Of a DNA stretch of 64,000 bases, positions 62,744 through 64,000 are shown piece after piece. Under the pieces are notes generated by a model. The model was not told where the DNA came from and searched no databases. It was given only the letters and a program-made list of their open reading frames with translations. The first letter of the stretch is position 1; every line of letters starts with the position of its first letter. The DNA comes from Pseudomonas sp. MF4836. GTDB lineage: Bacteria; Pseudomonadota; Gammaproteobacteria; Pseudomonadales; Pseudomonadaceae. The position numbers and the translations under genes are program-made. The DNA lies in assembly GCF_002018875.1 (NCBI RefSeq), contig NZ_MVOL01000021.1:17438-81437 (forward strand), written 5' to 3'.

Positions 62744-63882
62744 GGGGCGGTTCCGGTTGCGGTTTTTTCGAGCGCCAGCGGGCCGTTTGTGCCGAACGCG
62801 ATCCTGGCGAAGCGCTGGCCGATCCGCTGGTGCGCGGCATCGTCCGGGTGCAACTGATCAGGCAGCGGCAAATCGGCAAAATCCTCGGCGCCGTACAGCT
62901 GCAGGCCGTCGAGATAATGCAGGTTCGGGTCGTCGGCCCGGCGTTGCTCGACGATGCGCTGCAGTTCCTGGCGGATGCGGATCAGGGTCAACTTGCCGGT
63001 CTGGGCTTCTGCGGGGTCACCCGACGCACGAAACAGCACCTTGCCCGCTGCCAGGGCCTGGCTATCAAAAGCGCCGGGGCCGGGGGTGTGTTCATGAATC
63101 GGGCAATAGAGCGGTGAAATCAGCAGCAGCGGGGTGTGCGGGTGCCCGTCACGCAGGGTGTCGGGAAAACCGTGCACCGCCGGGATAAAGGCTCGCAGGC
63201 GCATCAGGTCGGCGTTCACCAGATTGATCCCGAGCTTGACGCTGATCAGGTCGGCGGCGATGCCGCCCATGCTGCGCGCGGTGAAGGGGTCGAGCAGGGC
63301 GTTGCCGGCCAGGCCGAGGTTGTACAGCTCCACCTGGCCAAGGCGGGCCGCCAGCGCCGGCCAGATCGAGGTCGGGCTGGCGGCATTGGAACCGTTGCTG
63401 ATGGAGCTGCCGTGGTGCAGCCAGACCGGGCGCCCCGTGGCCTCGGGCACCGCCAGCGGGGCGTTGCTGCGCAGGGCCTGGAGCCAACTGGTTTCGTTAT
63501 AGGGCAGCCAGATTTCCACGGTCTTGTCCCGCGCCGGCAGGCCGGCAAAACCCAGGGTGGCGACCGGCCCCGAGGTGCACGTCTGCGCACCCGTGGCCAG
63601 GTCGATGCGCACCTGGTCACCGCCCTGGGCGCTGCACTGGTGCAGCAACTGTCCATCCACCCACAGGTCATAGACCCCCAGCGGCCGGGGCGGTGCGCCG
63701 CTATACAGGTAGCGGATCGGCACTACATCCAGCTCGATCTCGGTGGCCTCGGTTTGCAGCACCAGGCGCACCCCGCAGGGTTGGGCTTCGGCCCGGGCGA
63801 ACTGCGGGTCCGCGCATTGCGCCCGGGCCCAGGCGGGCAGGCGGTGGGGCAACAGGCCCTGTTCGCCGGCTTCCAGCTCCAC
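62740..63882 (-). CDS. SGNH/GDSL-type hydrolase with N-terminal beta domain
   Basis: A 380-residue predicted esterase. An N-terminal beta-sandwich-like domain (about residues 35-145, SsfX3-like) precedes an SGNH hydrolase domain. Block I reads HHGSSIS with S160 as the probable nucleophile, block II is GLAGNA (G193), block III is around GINLVN (N221) and block V is DQLH with D342 and H345. No signal peptide is seen, so a cytosolic role is likely. The ATG at 63882 is the first good start. Substrate unknown; relatives act on acyl or acetyl esters. Confidence 0.86.
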   Translation of the reverse strand: MELEAGEQGLLPHRLPAWARAQCADPQFARAEAQPCGVRLVLQTEATEIELDVVPIRYLYSGAPPRPLGVYDLWVDGQLLHQCSAQGGDQVRIDLATGAQTCTSGPVATLGFAGLPARDKTVEIWLPYNETSWLQALRSNAPLAVPEATGRPVWLHHGSSISNGSNAASPTSIWPALAARLGQVELYNLGLAGNALLDPFTARSMGGIAADLISVKLGINLVNADLMRLRAFIPAVHGFPDTLRDGHPHTPLLLISPLYCPIHEHTPGPGAFDSQALAAGKVLFRASGDPAEAQTGKLTLIRIRQELQRIVEQRRADDPNLHYLDGLQLYGAEDFADLPLPDQLHPDDAAHQRIGQRFARIAFGTNGPLALEKTATGTAP

Positions 63883-64000
63883 TGCACCCGTCCCTTACAC
63901 CCATCTGACGCTGCCGACGCACCACCCTGTGTCGATCCCGGGGGTCGCCGTCAACAGAAAACAAAAAATACGACACCGACCACGATCGAAGACCACACGA

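Overview
The window is a stretch of a fluorescent-type Pseudomonas chromosome, probably of the P. fluorescens group. This is judged from high GC, from proteins that read as Pseudomonas orthologues (NadK, PepN, the 1619-residue GdhB, SbcCD), from REP/REPIN repeats built on a GGCAGCGGCTACAG core, and from a DING-family phosphate-binding protein. No phage, integrase, insertion sequence, CRISPR array or rRNA gene was seen. One tRNA gene (tRNA-Gln, anticodon TTG) is present.

Layout. (1) 1-6483: a co-directional housekeeping run of nadK (5' end cut off by the window), a metallophosphatase, a rhomboid protease, two small uncharacterised-family genes (DUF1315, DUF2797) and pepN, ended by a strong terminator. 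(2) 6951-10437: an exported seven-bladed YCF48-like propeller followed by an MMPL/RND transporter. (3) 10645-12780: a small cytosolic protein, a secreted lactonase-type propeller and two very small predicted secreted proteins. (4) 12833-25258, minus strand: moxR-DUF58-DUF4381-VWA-VWA/TPR-BatD (an aerotolerance-type BAT operon), followed by sbcD-sbcC-gst, almost all translationally coupled. (5) 25480-33667: a hypothetical gene, the very large gdhB, a cupin gene, a MocR/PdxR-type regulator and a small secreted protein. (6) 33795-61060: the phosphate-starvation secretion locus. (7) 61187-63882, minus strand: a DUF3806-like gene, tRNA-Gln, and a coupled pair of an unknown protein and an SGNH hydrolase.

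The centrepiece is region 6. It has the gene order of the P. aeruginosa vreAIR-hxc-lapA-pdtA region. VreA (STN plus TonB-C-like domain, no barrel), VreI (ECF sigma factor) and VreR (FecR-like anti-sigma) form a cell-surface-signalling cassette. It is followed by a complete Hxc type II secretion system (hxcW, U, P, V, T, X, Y, Z, Q, R, S), a DING protein of the class secreted by Hxc, and a 4125-residue two-partner-secretion exoprotein (PdtA). Candidate PhoB boxes lie before vreA, the DING gene and pdtA, but they are imperfect. No TpsB transporter gene is visible next to pdtA. A dispersed repeat of about 240 bp splits hxcQ from hxcR, and a REPIN separates vreR from hxcW.

All assignments are from reading the sequence and knowledge of the families. 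No database search was run. Several start codons (DUF2797 gene, vreA, vreR, DUF58 gene) are open to revision, as noted.
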